Assembly (NCBI RefSeq): GCF_002159085.1
Contig: NZ_LZRU01000012.1
Location: 124,001-188,000, forward strand
Length of the DNA: 64,000 nucleotides
Origin: Thermobacillus sp. ZCTH02-B1
GTDB taxonomy: Bacteria; Bacillota; Bacilli; Paenibacillales; Paenibacillaceae
Reading direction: 5' to 3'
Under the pieces are notes generated by a model. That model was not told the origin of the DNA. It did not search any database and was given only the letters and a program-made list of their open reading frames with translations. Shown piece by piece: positions 1-7,922 of this stretch (the stretch's first letter is position 1; each line of letters begins with the position of its first letter). The position numbers were made by a program, and so were the translations under genes.

Positions 1-662
1 TTTCGCACCCGCTGGTTCTTTTTCACGACGGGCCGGCCGCGGGTTGCGACGATGCGGGTGACGACCGCGTCCTCCGATGCGACCAGATGGCGCGGGCTGA
101 GCAGTTCGCGCGGCTCGGGCTCGGTGGACTCGACGATATGGATCCGGACCAGCGTGCCCCGCTTCTCCACGCCGACCCAGGCCGCGCCGGGCAGCGCGCC
201 CTGGAGCCGCCGCGCGAGCTCCGCGGAATCCGGCAGGCGGAACGACCACTGGAACGGACGGAGCCCTTCCGCCCGCGCCGCCGCGAAAATCTCCTCATCC
301 GGAATCCGCTCGTTTCCCTCGATCTCGACGCGCCAGACGAGCGACGAGAGCAAGTAGAGCGCCGCGAAGAACAGCGCCATCCCGGCCGCGAAGAACTTCC
401 GCCGTCGCACCTTCGCCATGAGGAATGGCAGCCCGCTCTTGCGCGCGATCCGGATCCGGCAGCCTGTCCGCTTGAGGTGCGGGCGCAGCCGGAAAAAGTC
501 GCCCGCCGTCACGATGCATTCCAGCTCCCCGCGGCTTGTCCGCCGCAGATGGAGGAGTTCGATCCCGTCCGCCGCCGCCTCCCCGAGCAACCGCTCCGTC
601 CCTTCCCCGGAAATGCGCACCGTCACAAAGCCGCGCAACGCATGAAACCATGTCACCCTCAT
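1..662 (-). CDS. yqfD: Sporulation protein YqfD (3' end outside window)
   Basis: The frame reads from an ATG at 662 off the left edge, so about 220 N-terminal residues are present. It opens MRVTWFHALRGFVTVRI, followed by a small soluble domain and then one membrane span around residues 90-105 (FFAAGMALFFAALYLLSS). A POTRA/FtsQ-like stretch with the motif VEIEGNERIPDEEI follows. This matches YqfD, a membrane protein of the forespore engulfment stage needed for sporulation and made under sigma-E in B. subtilis. It sits directly after yqfC, as in Bacillus. The 156-bp gap between the two genes is unusual because it holds three copies of a 75-bp unit that includes the start region (see findings). 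A GTG at 668 is an alternative start. Identification rests on context and the overall N-terminal pattern. Confidence 0.85.
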   Translation of the reverse strand, partial: MRVTWFHALRGFVTVRISGEGTERLLGEAAADGIELLHLRRTSRGELECIVTAGDFFRLRPHLKRTGCRIRIARKSGLPFLMAKVRRRKFFAAGMALFFAALYLLSSLVWRVEIEGNERIPDEEIFAAARAEGLRPFQWSFRLPDSAELARRLQGALPGAAWVGVEKRGTLVRIHIVESTEPEPRELLSPRHLVASEDAVVTRIVATRGRPVVKKNQRVR

Positions 663-822
663 CCGCACCACGCTCCCCGTCGAAACCTTGTCCTCTTCAC
701 GGGCACGGGACTCCCCGTCGAGATCGCTTCTCCCGCATCCGTCCGCAATCCCCGCCGGCACCTTGTCCCCTTCGCGCGCACGGCGCTTCCCGCCGATCCC
801 GTCTCGCCGGCATCCGCATCAC
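662..822. repeat. Imperfect 75-bp tandem repeat, about 2 units plus the real gene start
   Basis: On the minus strand, ATG-containing segments recur at 813, 738 and 662 (spacings 75 and 76 bp). The copy at 813 (GCGTGATGCGGATG) and the true yqfD start (GCGTGGTGCGGATG) are nearly identical, and the blocks beginning with ACCTTGTCC on the plus strand at 685 and 760 align well over about 50 bp. The outermost copy overlaps the yqfC stop. Confidence 0.7.
697..822 (-). other. Possible 41-codon minicistron in the yqfC-yqfD junction
   Basis: A GTG at 822 overlaps the yqfC stop codon (GTGA) and opens a 41-codon frame ending with TGA at 697, 35 nt before the yqfD ATG. The frame is built from two copies of the 75-bp repeat described at 662-822. 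Its product would be arginine-rich and resembles nothing I know. It probably arose by duplication of the original, translationally coupled yqfD start. Whether it is translated is unknown. Confidence 0.3.
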
Positions 823-1106
823 GCCCCCTGTCCGTTGATCGATACCTGCGTGATGACGCCTTCCACGAACATTTCCTCCGCCCAGATGCCGCGGATGACC
901 AGACCCTTGCCCGCGATCTCGAGGCTGCCGTTCGGCAGCCGGAGGCTCAGCCTGTCCGGCGAGAAATGGATCACGCCCCGGTGGTTCTCGATGTGGAGCT
1001 GCCGGTCGCCGATCATCGTGAGGCGCGGCAGATCGAACACGACGTCCTGGGGCAGCTCGAGCACCCGGGCCGTCCAGTGGCGCAGGCGGCGGCTGATTCG
1101 GCGCAT
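819..1106 (-). CDS. yqfC: Sporulation protein YqfC
   Basis: This is a 95-residue YabP/YqfC-family protein with the pattern LPQDVVFDLPRLTMIG, then HIENHRGV, then WAEEMFVEGVI. The family is small, lacks catalytic residues, and in B. subtilis YqfC is a sigma-E-dependent protein acting with YqfD during sporulation. The length is typical. A good sigma-E type promoter lies just upstream (1139-1167), supporting mother-cell expression of the yqfC-yqfD pair. The SD-like GGGGAGGG lies 12 nt before the ATG, which is a long spacing. Confidence 0.9.
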   Translation of the reverse strand: MRRISRRLRHWTARVLELPQDVVFDLPRLTMIGDRQLHIENHRGVIHFSPDRLSLRLPNGSLEIAGKGLVIRGIWAEEMFVEGVITQVSINGQGA

Positions 1107-1138
1107 GGCGGATCCGATCCCTCCCCTTGTACCTTACA

Positions 1139-1167
1139 AAACTATGCGGCGGAACGGGGGAATATGA
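1139..1167 (-). promoter_or_regulatory. Predicted sigma-E promoter of yqfC-yqfD
   Basis: On the minus strand, -35 TCATATT (1167-1161) fits the sigma-E consensus KMATATT completely, and -10 CATAGTTT (1146-1139) fits CATACA-T in most positions. The spacer is 14 nt. yqfCD are sigma-E genes in B. subtilis, so position and function agree. Confidence 0.6.
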
Positions 1168-1421
1168 AGAAGCCGGGGGCTGTTCGGAGCGTTGCGCGCA
1201 ACGGGAAGCGGATGCGGCGGCATGCGGGACGGCGGAAGATGCGGGATCCGGCCGGCACGCGAAAGCGGACGGGGATGGGCCCATGAAGCCGCGGTCCCAC
1301 AAAGGCCGGGAGACGACATGGCGGGGATTGCGGAGACGGGGACAACGGATGCCGACGGAAGCATGCGCGCCAAGTGCCGCAGCCCCCTTGTCCGGAGACA
1401 AGGGGGCTGCCTGCGGTTCGG
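1168..1421. other. Intergenic stretch without a recognisable gene
   Basis: Together with the promoter above, about 315 bp separate yqfC from the gene ending at 1422. Apart from that promoter and the hairpin at 1381-1408 I see no coding sequence with normal composition. Open frames here on both strands are Arg/Ala-rich by-products of high GC. Confidence 0.6.
1381..1408 (-). terminator. Perfect GC-rich hairpin after the 1422-2060 gene
   Basis: The arms AGCCCCCTTGTC and GACAAGGGGGCT pair perfectly over 12 bp around a 4-nt loop, just downstream of the minus-strand gene ending at 1422. There is no U-run after it, so termination efficiency is uncertain; it could also protect the 3' end of the message. 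Confidence 0.6.
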
Positions 1422-2060
1422 TTACCGCCCGATACGACGCCGGCCGTAGGGCCTGAGCGCCCGCGGCGGACCGAGGATTTCGGCCCAGATGATCGCCTTG
1501 CGCAATTCGTCCGGCCCGGCGGGCGCCCGCGCGGGCCGTCGTTCGACCTGCAGGGCGGGCGCGATCCCGACGGCTTCGGAGGTGCGGGCGGCCGACGGGT
1601 CCGGCGAACTTGTCCTCGGGGAAGCCGGCGCAGCCGCGGACGGCGCCGGGGAGCGGTTTGCCGCCGAAGGCTGCCCGCCCAGGCGCGCGTCCGCGGTGAC
1701 GACCGGGCCGTGCCCGGCCGCGTCCGCATGGCGCGGCGCCACCGGGATGCCGGGCATCTCCGCCCGGCCTGCGCGATGCGGGCCGCCCGGCGCCCCGCCG
1801 GCCCACGGGGGACCGCCGCCGGCTTCGCGCCGGGTCCATCGGCCGCCGGGAACCGCGCCTCCGGGATGCGTTCCGTCGGGCGACTCCCGCCGGTCCCGCA
1901 GCGGGCGGTGCGGCAGGCCGCTGCCCGGTCCGCCGCCGAAATCCGGCATCCGGCTTCCGCCTCCCTGCCGTCCGGCGCGGCCGAACAGGGATGTCAGGAT
2001 GCCGATCACGATGATCACGAGGATCAGATTGTCGAACAGGAACCCGATCAGCGCTTCCAT
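1422..2060 (-). CDS. Hypothetical single-span membrane protein between floA and yqfC
   Basis: The 212-residue product starts with a hydrophobic segment (residues about 3-25, LIGFLFDNLILVIIVIGIL) that should anchor it. About 150 residues of Pro/Gly/Arg/Ala-rich, probably disordered linker follow. A basic tail carries the distinctive stretch ELRKAIIWAEILGPPRALRPY. I do not recognise a named family. The position corresponds to yqfB in Bacillus, but that protein is different. The hydrophobic head and conserved-looking tail around a low-complexity linker suggest a real membrane-associated protein, possibly working with the neighbouring flotillin FloA. It lies 36 bp downstream of floA in the same direction. 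Confidence 0.75.
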   Translation of the reverse strand: MEALIGFLFDNLILVIIVIGILTSLFGRAGRQGGGSRMPDFGGGPGSGLPHRPLRDRRESPDGTHPGGAVPGGRWTRREAGGGPPWAGGAPGGPHRAGRAEMPGIPVAPRHADAAGHGPVVTADARLGGQPSAANRSPAPSAAAPASPRTSSPDPSAARTSEAVGIAPALQVERRPARAPAGPDELRKAIIWAEILGPPRALRPYGRRRIGR

Positions 2061-2096
2061 CGTCCACCCCCGTCCCGGGCCGAAGGCTTCCGCCCG

Positions 2097-3092
2097 TCAA
2101 GCCTCGTCATCATTGTTCGCCGGCCTGCCGGATTTGCCGATCGAATCGCGCATCAGCGTGTCGGCTTCGATGTTGCGCATGTTCAGCACGTCCATGACGC
2201 CGATCTTGCCGCTGCGCAGCGCTTCCGCCATCGCCCGCGGCACCTCCGCTTCGGCTTCGACGACCTTCGCGCGCATCTCGACGACGCGGGCGCGCATCTC
2301 CTGCTCGAGCGCGACCGCCATCGCGCGGCGCTCCTCCGCCTTCGCCTGCGCGATCCGCTTGTCGGCCTCCGCCTGCTCCGTCTGGAGCTGGGCGCCGATG
2401 TTCTTGCCGATGTCCACGTCCGCGATGTCGATCGACAGAATCTCGAACGCCGTGCCGGCGTCGAGGCCCTTGTTCAGCACCGTGCGCGAGATCATGTCCG
2501 GATTTTCGAGCACTTCCTTGTGCGAGTTGGCGGAGCCGTTCGTGCTGACGATGCCCTCGCCGACGCGGGCGATGATCGTCTCCTCGCCGGCGCCGCCGAC
2601 AAGCCGGTCGATGTTCGCCCGCACCGTCACGCGGGCCCGCACCTTGACTTCGATGCCGTCCTTCGCGACCGCCGAGACGTAAGGCGTCTCGATGACGCGC
2701 GGGTTGACGCTCATCTGCACCGCCTGCAGCACGTCGCGGCCGGCGAGGTCGATCGCCGCCGCCCGCTCGAAGCTGAGCGGAATGTTTGCGCGCTGCGCCG
2801 CGATCAGCGCATTGACGACGCGATCGACGTTGCCGCCGGCGAGGTAGTGGCTTTCCAGCTGGTTGATCGTCAGCCCGAGCCCGGCCTTCGACGCCTTGAT
2901 GAGCGGGTTCACGATCCGGCTCGGCACGACGCGGCGGAGCCGCATCGCGACGAGCGTGACCATGCTGACCCTGACGCCGGACGCGCGCGCCGAAATCCAG
3001 AGCATGATCGGCACGAAGCTCAGGAACACGACCAGCGCCGCGACGATCAGCGCAATCAGCACGAACATGAACACAAGCGAATTCTGACCCAT
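2097..3092 (-). CDS. floA: Flotillin-like protein FloA
   Basis: The 331-residue product has an N-terminal membrane hairpin (about residues 5-35), then an SPFH/PHB-type domain with [19 protein letters not shown] and [18 protein letters not shown]-terminal Glu/Ala/Arg-rich coiled coil ([19 protein letters not shown]) precedes an acidic tail. FloA is a bacterial flotillin that scaffolds functional membrane microdomains and affects membrane fluidity, cell shape and signalling. Length and domain order match B. subtilis YqfA. It is directly downstream of nfeD (38-bp gap). NfeD-flotillin pairs are a conserved unit in which NfeD is thought to assist flotillin assembly. Confidence 0.95.
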   Translation of the reverse strand: MGQNSLVFMFVLIALIVAALVVFLSFVPIMLWISARASGVRVSMVTLVAMRLRRVVPSRIVNPLIKASKAGLGLTINQLESHYLAGGNVDRVVNALIAAQRANIPLSFERAAAIDLAGRDVLQAVQMSVNPRVIETPYVSAVAKDGIEVKVRARVTVRANIDRLVGGAGEETIIARVGEGIVSTNGSANSHKEVLENPDMISRTVLNKGLDAGTAFEILSIDIADVDIGKNIGAQLQTEQAEADKRIAQAKAEERRAMAVALEQEMRARVVEMRAKVVEAEAEVPRAMAEALRSGKIGVMDVLNMRNIEADTLMRDSIGKSGRPANNDDEA

Positions 3093-3130
3093 GATCCTGC
3101 CTCCTTCGTCCGCGGCCCCAGGGCCGCGGG

Positions 3131-4495
3131 TTATTCATCCTTCCATTCCCTGACGACGACGCGCAGGCCTTCCGCCTTCGTCACCCGGACCCGCGCGCCG
3201 GCCTCGATGAAGCCGCCGTCCGACACGGCATCGATCCGCTCGCCATCGATCAGCACGACGCCCGCAGGCCGGAGCGGCGTCGCCGCCGTCCCCGTCTTGC
3301 CTTCCAGATCCGCGCGCGTCTCCGTCGACAGGTAGCCTTCCTCGGACGTGAGCGCTTCACGCAGGATGAATTTGTTCCAGACGCCCCGCCTGCGGAACAC
3401 ATAACCCGCGATGGCGGTCAGCACCGCCGCCGCCGCGAGGGCGTAGAGCAGCGTCATGACGGCGTCTCCGGCGTCGTACGCGGCGGTCGCGATCCCGCCG
3501 ATCACGGCCGCCCCGCCGAGAATGCCGAGGATGCCGTAGCTCGGCACGAACAGCTCGAGCACGAGCAGGATGATGCCGGCAACGAACAGGGCGACGGACT
3601 CGACGCCGGCGAACCCCGCGACGTACTGGCCGAAGAAGTACAGCGCGAGCGACAGGATGCCGAGAATGCCCGGCACCCCGAAACCCGGCACCAGGAGCTC
3701 GATCAGGATGCCGGCGATGCCGACAATCAGGAGGATCAGCATGACGCCGGGCTGCGTCAGCACCCGCGCGGCCCTCTCGGCCGGCGTCGGCTCGACGTGC
3801 ACGACGGCGCGCTGCCCGAGGCCGAGCCACTCGATCACCTCTTCCACCGAGCCGGCCAGGTGATCGGCGTAGCCGACGCGCAGCGCCTCCTCCGCCGTCA
3901 GCGTCAGGATGCCGCCCGCTTCCCGGCCGAGCCCCGGGATGTCGCCGCGGAAATTCGGATCGGCCATCGCGGCGGCGATGTCCGGATGGCGCCCCGAAGC
4001 CTCCGCCGCATCGCGCATTTCCGCCGTCCAGGCCGAGATCAGCTTCGGATTGTCCACAAGGTTGCCGGCCGCGTCGACCATGGCCGCCGCGCCGATCGAG
4101 CTGCCGGGGCGCATGACGATCTGGTCCGCGTTGAGTGCGATGTAAGCGCCCGCCGAGAACGCCTTGCTTTCCACGAAGGCGGTGACCGGTACCGGGCTCG
4201 AGGCGACCAGGTCGCCGATGTTCTGCGCGTTCTCGAGCCGGCCGCCGTTCGTGTTGATCACGAGCACGATGCGCTCGGCCCGCGCCTCCTCCGCTTCGCG
4301 GAACGCGCGCTTCAGGAACGCCTCGAGGCCGGATTCGATCGTCTGCCGGACCGGTATGACGTAGACGGCCGGCCCGGAGCCCCGCGATTCTTCGCCTTCC
4401 GCCCCGAACGCGGGAACGGCCCCCGGCAGCGCCGCAAGCAAAAGCAGGGCCGCGGTGATGCCGCGGAACCCGCCGAGCCGGTTGAAAAGCCGCAT
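3131..4495 (-). CDS. nfeD: NfeD family membrane-bound ClpP-class serine protease
   Basis: A signal or anchor segment is followed by a ClpP-like domain with [15 protein letters not shown] and the presumed nucleophile motif [14 protein letters not shown]. Then come several membrane spans (from about residue 235 to 370) and a C-terminal NfeD OB-fold domain beginning near [18 protein letters not shown] and ending VVVREWKDE. This is the long NfeD form, with the protease part, that pairs with flotillins (B. subtilis YqeZ). I place the start at the ATG at 4495, which has GGGTGGTG about 6 nt upstream; a GTG ten codons earlier lacks a ribosome-binding site. It is followed directly by floA. Confidence 0.9.
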   Translation of the reverse strand: MRLFNRLGGFRGITAALLLLAALPGAVPAFGAEGEESRGSGPAVYVIPVRQTIESGLEAFLKRAFREAEEARAERIVLVINTNGGRLENAQNIGDLVASSPVPVTAFVESKAFSAGAYIALNADQIVMRPGSSIGAAAMVDAAGNLVDNPKLISAWTAEMRDAAEASGRHPDIAAAMADPNFRGDIPGLGREAGGILTLTAEEALRVGYADHLAGSVEEVIEWLGLGQRAVVHVEPTPAERAARVLTQPGVMLILLIVGIAGILIELLVPGFGVPGILGILSLALYFFGQYVAGFAGVESVALFVAGIILLVLELFVPSYGILGILGGAAVIGGIATAAYDAGDAVMTLLYALAAAAVLTAIAGYVFRRRGVWNKFILREALTSEEGYLSTETRADLEGKTGTAATPLRPAGVVLIDGERIDAVSDGGFIEAGARVRVTKAEGLRVVVREWKDE

Positions 4496-4613
4496 GCCAT
4501 TCACCACCCGCAAGTAGGTTGCCACGGGAACCGGCCGCCGGATGCGGCGGATGCAGCGTTTTCATTTCACGCCGCGGCGCCGGAACGCCGGCCGGCTCCG
4601 CATCCATAGAAGA

Positions 4614-4638
4614 AAAGCGCCCCGGTGCGGAGCGCTTT
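4614..4638 (-). terminator. Rho-independent terminator downstream of yqeY
   Basis: On the minus strand, AAAGCGCTCCG and CGGGGCGCTTT form an 11-bp stem (one G-U pair) with a 3-nt loop, followed by TTTTCTTCT. It lies 12 bp after the yqeY stop and separates rpsU-yqeY from nfeD-floA. Confidence 0.75.
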
Positions 4639-4649
4639 GCGTGCGGTCA

Positions 4650-5093
4650 TCAGCTGAGATGTTGCGAGACGATCCGATTGACCAGCTTGCCGTCAGCACG
4701 ACCTTTCACCTTCGGCATCAGAGCCGCCATCACTTTGCCCATGTCGGCTTTCGAAGAAGCGCCGGTCTCCTGGATGGTTTGCTGTACGAGGGCTGTCACT
4801 TCTTCTTCCGTCAGAGGCTCGGGAAGGTAAGCGCTGATGATCTCGATCTCGGCGGTCACCTGCTCCGCCAAATCGGTACGGCCCGCTTTCTCGAAATCCT
4901 GGAGGGACTCCCTGCGCTGCTTGATCTCGCGGCTCAGGACATCGATCAGTTCGCCTTCGTCAAGCGCCCGCTTGCGTTCGATCTCCTGATTCTTGATCGC
5001 CGCGCGGATCATGCGCAGAACGTTGAGCCTGATTTTGTCCTGCGATTTCATGGCCTGTTTCAGATCTTCGTTCAGCCGTTCGGCGAGGGTCAT
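4650..5093 (-). CDS. yqeY: GatB/YqeY domain-containing protein
   Basis: A 147-residue protein of the GatB/YqeY family: an N-terminal helical part (MTLAERLNEDLKQAMKSQD, LRMIRAAIKNQEIE) and a C-terminal part with ISAYLPEPLTEEEV, MGKVMAALMPKVKGRADG and VNRIVSQHL. YqeY is the stand-alone version of the tRNA-binding C-terminal domain of the amidotransferase subunit GatB. Its role in free form is not firmly established. Length is typical. It is co-oriented with rpsU 25 bp upstream, the conserved rpsU-yqeY pair of Bacillota, and is followed by a terminator. Confidence 0.95.
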   Translation of the reverse strand: MTLAERLNEDLKQAMKSQDKIRLNVLRMIRAAIKNQEIERKRALDEGELIDVLSREIKQRRESLQDFEKAGRTDLAEQVTAEIEIISAYLPEPLTEEEVTALVQQTIQETGASSKADMGKVMAALMPKVKGRADGKLVNRIVSQHLS

Positions 5094-5118
5094 CTCGGAT
5101 TGCTCCTCCCGTCCACTG

Positions 5119-5292
5119 CTAATACTTTCGCTTGCGCGCAGCTTCGGATTTCTTCTTGCGCTTTACGCTGGGCTTCTCATAGTGCCTGCGCTTCCGGATT
5201 TCGGCCATCACGCCGTCCTTCGCGAGGGAGCGCTTGAAGCGGCGCAGCGCAGCGTCGATCGATTCGTTCTTGCGCACTCTGGTCTCGGACAC
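5119..5292 (-). CDS. rpsU: 30S ribosomal protein S21
   Basis: The 57-residue product begins at a GTG at 5292 preceded by GGAGGGAGGG seven nt upstream. It reads [19 protein letters not shown], with a basic C-terminus [15 protein letters not shown]. This agrees with B. subtilis S21 in length and pattern. S21 binds the 30S platform near the anti-Shine-Dalgarno end of 16S rRNA and aids initiation. Longer upstream starts in the same frame have no ribosome-binding site. A consensus-like sigma-A promoter lies at 5352-5381. Confidence 0.97.
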   Translation of the reverse strand: MSETRVRKNESIDAALRRFKRSLAKDGVMAEIRKRRHYEKPSVKRKKKSEAARKRKY

Positions 5293-5351
5293 CCGTCTTC
5301 CCTCCCTCCGGAACGGACCGCGGCCGTACAGCAAACACGGTTATAGGGCTC

Positions 5352-5381
5352 ATTATAGGGGATCGGGAATGACGGTGTCAA
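5352..5381 (-). promoter_or_regulatory. Sigma-A promoter for rpsU-yqeY
   Basis: On the minus strand, -35 TTGACA (5381-5376), an 18-nt spacer and -10 TATAAT (5357-5352): both hexamers match the consensus. It lies in the 100-bp gap between the HIT gene and rpsU, so the ribosomal protein operon has its own strong promoter. Confidence 0.85.
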
Positions 5382-5392
5382 CTTGCGCGGGA

Positions 5393-5749
5393 TCAGCCTG
5401 CGTCGGGCTGTACGATCGCGCCCAGTTTCCGCCCCGCGAGCAGGTGGACGTGCAGGTGGTACACGACCTGTCCGCCGTCCCGGTTCACGTTGTTCACGAG
5501 CCGGTAGCCGGATTCGGCGACGCCGAGATCGGCCGCGATCTTCCTCGCGGCGGCGAAAATCTTCGCGATGAGCGCGCCGTCTTCGTCCGTCACGTCGTTC
5601 ATCGTCGGGATGTGCTTCTTCGGAATGATCAGCACGTGGATCGGCGCGGCCGGCTGGATGTCCTTGAACGCCAGCACGTCCTCGTCCTCGTACACCTTGG
5701 TCGAAGGCAGCGTGCCCTCGACGATTTTGCAGAAAATGCAATCCGACAT
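5393..5749 (-). CDS. HIT family nucleotide-binding hydrolase
   Basis: The 118-residue product has the N-terminal zinc-type CxxC (C4, C7 in MSDCIFCK), the substrate loop IPKKHIPTMND and the histidine triad H98-x-H100-x-H102 (YHLHVHLLAG). This is the bacterial HinT-like branch, which hydrolyses purine nucleotide phosphoramidates such as AMP-lysine. The start at 5749 has GGGAGGAAG seven nt upstream. Longer upstream starts in the same frame are not supported. It is transcribed divergently from the TetR/oxidoreductase gene and has its own promoter. Confidence 0.93.
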   Translation of the reverse strand: MSDCIFCKIVEGTLPSTKVYEDEDVLAFKDIQPAAPIHVLIIPKKHIPTMNDVTDEDGALIAKIFAAARKIAADLGVAESGYRLVNNVNRDGGQVVYHLHVHLLAGRKLGAIVQPDAG

Positions 5750-5840
5750 CAAGGCTTCCTCCCGTCTGCACCTTCCCGCATCGTTCGGAACGTCCCGCCC
5801 GAATGCGGAACGGACCGCCGCGGCGGGATGTTTTTCTTCC

Positions 5841-5870
5841 ATTGTAGCCCAAAACCATCCCCTCGTCCAA
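5841..5870 (-). promoter_or_regulatory. Candidate sigma-A promoter of the HIT gene
   Basis: On the minus strand, TTGGAC (5870-5865), an 18-nt spacer and TACAAT (5846-5841), about 90 bp upstream of the HIT start. The -10 is good and the -35 moderate. Confidence 0.5.
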
Positions 5871-5897
5871 TCGGCCGCCGGATTCATATCGGATTAA

Positions 5898-5914
5898 TTA
5901 GACTATCAGTCTAA
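5898..5914. promoter_or_regulatory. Palindromic operator TTAGACTATCAGTCTAA
   Basis: Perfect 7-bp arms (TTAGACT/AGTCTAA) around ATC, in an AT-rich island between the divergent HIT and TetR/oxidoreductase genes. The size and form are typical of TetR-family operators, and a TetR domain is encoded 83 bp downstream, so autoregulation is the simplest reading. Confidence 0.7.
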
Positions 5915-5944
5915 ATTGAGATGGATTCAGATGGCCGCCTGTCG

Positions 5945-5950
5945 TATAAT
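5945..5950 (+). promoter_or_regulatory. -10 element (TATAAT) for the TetR/oxidoreductase gene
   Basis: A perfect TATAAT 46 bp before the ATG at 5997 and 30 bp after the palindromic operator. No convincing -35 lies at 17-18 nt; TTGAGA at 5916 is 23 nt away. The promoter may depend on DNA bending or an activator. Confidence 0.5.
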
Positions 5951-5996
5951 GGACACAAATCCGTCACAAAATGTCCCGAAAGGCGGCTGGCGGTCC

Positions 5997-7922
5997 ATGC
6001 GCGCGTCCACGCGGAAGAAAAAATACCTGGTCGCGGAGGCGGCGTTCCGGCTGTTCCGGGAACGCGGCTACGACAACGTGTCCGTCGACGACATCATCGC
6101 GGCGACCGGTACGTCGAAGGGCACGTTCTATCATTATTTCAAGAGCAAGGACGAGCTGCTCGGCGAACTGCCGCTGCGACAGCTCGCCGTGCTCGAACGA
6201 TGGGCGAAGGAGCGGAGTCCGCTCAAGGTTCGCTCGCTGGAGTCGCATGTGCTGCAGCTGTTTTTGGACCTCGGGTCGATATTGGAGCCGGTGCCCCGCA
6301 TCGTGCATCATCTTGCGGCTGTCAGCGCCGATCATCCGGTCTTGAGGCGGCTGCAAAGCCGGCTGCGGGCGGCGCTCCTCGAGGAGCTCATCCGCTGGCT
6401 CGGCGACCGGGACAAGGCGGCGTTCCTGCTCGCCGTCTATGACGGAACGATCGCGGCCTGGCTCAACGGCGAAGGCGCGAGCCTCGAGGAACTGCTGCGC
6501 CGGAGGCTGGCCGCCGCGTGGGCCGGCATCCGGCATATGGACGAAACGGAATACGGGATGACCGGCCGGGAATCCGGCGCGAAGGAGGAGCGACGCATGC
6601 GAATTGCCGTCATCGGCGGCGGCCTGGCGGGACTGACCGCGGCCGCCTATCTGTCGGAAGAACACGGGATCGAGGGCGTATTGTTCGAGCGGAGCCCGCA
6701 GCTCGGGGGCCGCGCGTTCACATACGAGAAAGCGGGATTCACGCTGAACTACGGGGCGCACGCCGTTTACGGCATCGACCGGCATACGCTGTCCGTGATC
6801 GCGAAGGAACTGGGACTCACGTTCGGCAGCCGGCAGGTCGACAAGCGGCGGGTCATGTACGCGAAGAACGGTGAGATCGCGGCCGCGCCGCTCGATTTCG
6901 TCAACCTGATGAAGACGGAGCTGCTGGACGCGAGGGCGAAAATGCGCTTCGCCGCGGAGGCGGCGGCGGTCGTCGCCAACCTCCACGCGCTCCGGAACTA
7001 CCCGACGCTCGGGGACTATCTTGCGGAATCCGGCGCCGACGAGGCGGTGAAGGAGCTGTGGGAGCATCTCGTCTGCTCGAACTTCTTCATCGCGCCGGAG
7101 GACGCCCGGAAGGTGCCGGGGCACGTCATCCGCGAGTATTACCACAACCTGTTCCTGTCGCAACGGCCGGTCAACTACATCCTCGGAAGCTGGGCCGTCA
7201 TCACGAACCAGCTGCGGCTCAAGATCGAATCTTCCGGACGATGGGAAATCGCGCTGCAGGAAGGGGCGGATGCGATCCGGTACGAAAACGGGCGGTACGT
7301 GATCACGACGAAAAAGCGCGAGGAGGCGTTCGACCGCGTCGTGTTCGCGATGCCGGTCCAGCAGGTGGTGAAGCTGCTCAGGGGCACGCCGTGGGAGCCG
7401 TTCCTTGCCCCGTACGAGCACAACCGGCCGACCGAGGTCATGGTGTACGACATCGGGCTCAGCCGGGTCGTCGCACGGCCGTTCCATTACATCAGCGACC
7501 TGGACGGCAAGATGTTCATCACCGACGTCTCCGCCACCGATGACACGCTGGTACCGGAGGGCGGGCAATTGCTGCAGGGCGTCGCCTACCTGGCGGACGA
7601 CGATTTCGGAGACGAAGAACGGCGCAAGGCCTATCTCGACGAGCGGCTGGCCGGCATGGAGGCGCTGTTCGACCGCTATTACCCGGGCTGGCGCGACCAC
7701 GTCGTCGTCAAGCGCGTCTCGAAGAAGGCGATGGTGCAGAGCGTCAAACATACGGTCGACAACCGGCTGCTGCCGGTTCGGCTCGAGAGCGTGCCGTTCT
7801 ACTTCTGCGGGGACGGCTGCGAGGGGAAGGGCGAGCTGGCCGAGCGCGCCTTCTCGAGCGCGCGCCGGGCGGCGATGCTGCTCGCGGCCGAACTGAGGCC
7901 GCTGGCATTGGCGGCGCGGTAA
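5997..7922 (+). CDS. TetR-family regulator fused in frame to an FAD-dependent (phytoene desaturase-like) oxidoreductase
   Basis: One frame of 641 codons. Residues 1-200 are a TetR regulator: helix-turn-helix VDDIIAATGTSKGTFYHYF within the first 60 residues, then an all-helical ligand domain. From residue 201 a complete amine-oxidase/phytoene-desaturase-type flavoprotein follows: MRIAVIGGGLAGLTAAAYL (dinucleotide motif GxGxxG), FERSPQLGGRA, and a C-terminal YFCGDGCEGKGELAERAF resembling the second FAD motif. No stop separates the parts, yet an SD (AAGGAGGAG) precedes the internal ATG at 6597, so the oxidoreductase can be made alone. The start at 5997 is preceded by AAAGGCGG. Elsewhere regulators and enzymes of this kind are adjacent separate genes. 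This could be a natural fusion or the loss of a stop by a small indel. The substrate is unknown; carotenoid-like or other hydrophobic amine/alkene substrates are possible. Confidence 0.8.
   Translation: MRASTRKKKYLVAEAAFRLFRERGYDNVSVDDIIAATGTSKGTFYHYFKSKDELLGELPLRQLAVLERWAKERSPLKVRSLESHVLQLFLDLGSILEPVPRIVHHLAAVSADHPVLRRLQSRLRAALLEELIRWLGDRDKAAFLLAVYDGTIAAWLNGEGASLEELLRRRLAAAWAGIRHMDETEYGMTGRESGAKEERRMRIAVIGGGLAGLTAAAYLSEEHGIEGVLFERSPQLGGRAFTYEKAGFTLNYGAHAVYGIDRHTLSVIAKELGLTFGSRQVDKRRVMYAKNGEIAAAPLDFVNLMKTELLDARAKMRFAAEAAAVVANLHALRNYPTLGDYLAESGADEAVKELWEHLVCSNFFIAPEDARKVPGHVIREYYHNLFLSQRPVNYILGSWAVITNQLRLKIESSGRWEIALQEGADAIRYENGRYVITTKKREEAFDRVVFAMPVQQVVKLLRGTPWEPFLAPYEHNRPTEVMVYDIGLSRVVARPFHYISDLDGKMFITDVSATDDTLVPEGGQLLQGVAYLADDDFGDEERRKAYLDERLAGMEALFDRYYPGWRDHVVVKRVSKKAMVQSVKHTVDNRLLPVRLESVPFYFCGDGCEGKGELAERAFSSARRAAMLLAAELRPLALAAR
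6582..6599 (+). promoter_or_regulatory. Internal ribosome-binding site and ATG of the oxidoreductase part
   Basis: AAGGAGGAG ends 6 nt before the ATG at 6597-6599, exactly where the flavoprotein homology begins. This would allow an independent 441-residue oxidoreductase (6597-7922) besides the fused protein. Confidence 0.65.

Noticed and set aside
1127-1456. Open frame on the plus strand between yqfC and the next gene
   Set aside because: No homology pattern or ribosome-binding site, and it crosses a hairpin that serves the opposite strand.
5888-5997. Start of the TetR gene at 5916
   Set aside because: That ATG lies upstream of the -10 element at 5945, while the ATG at 5997 has an SD and matches TetR N-termini.
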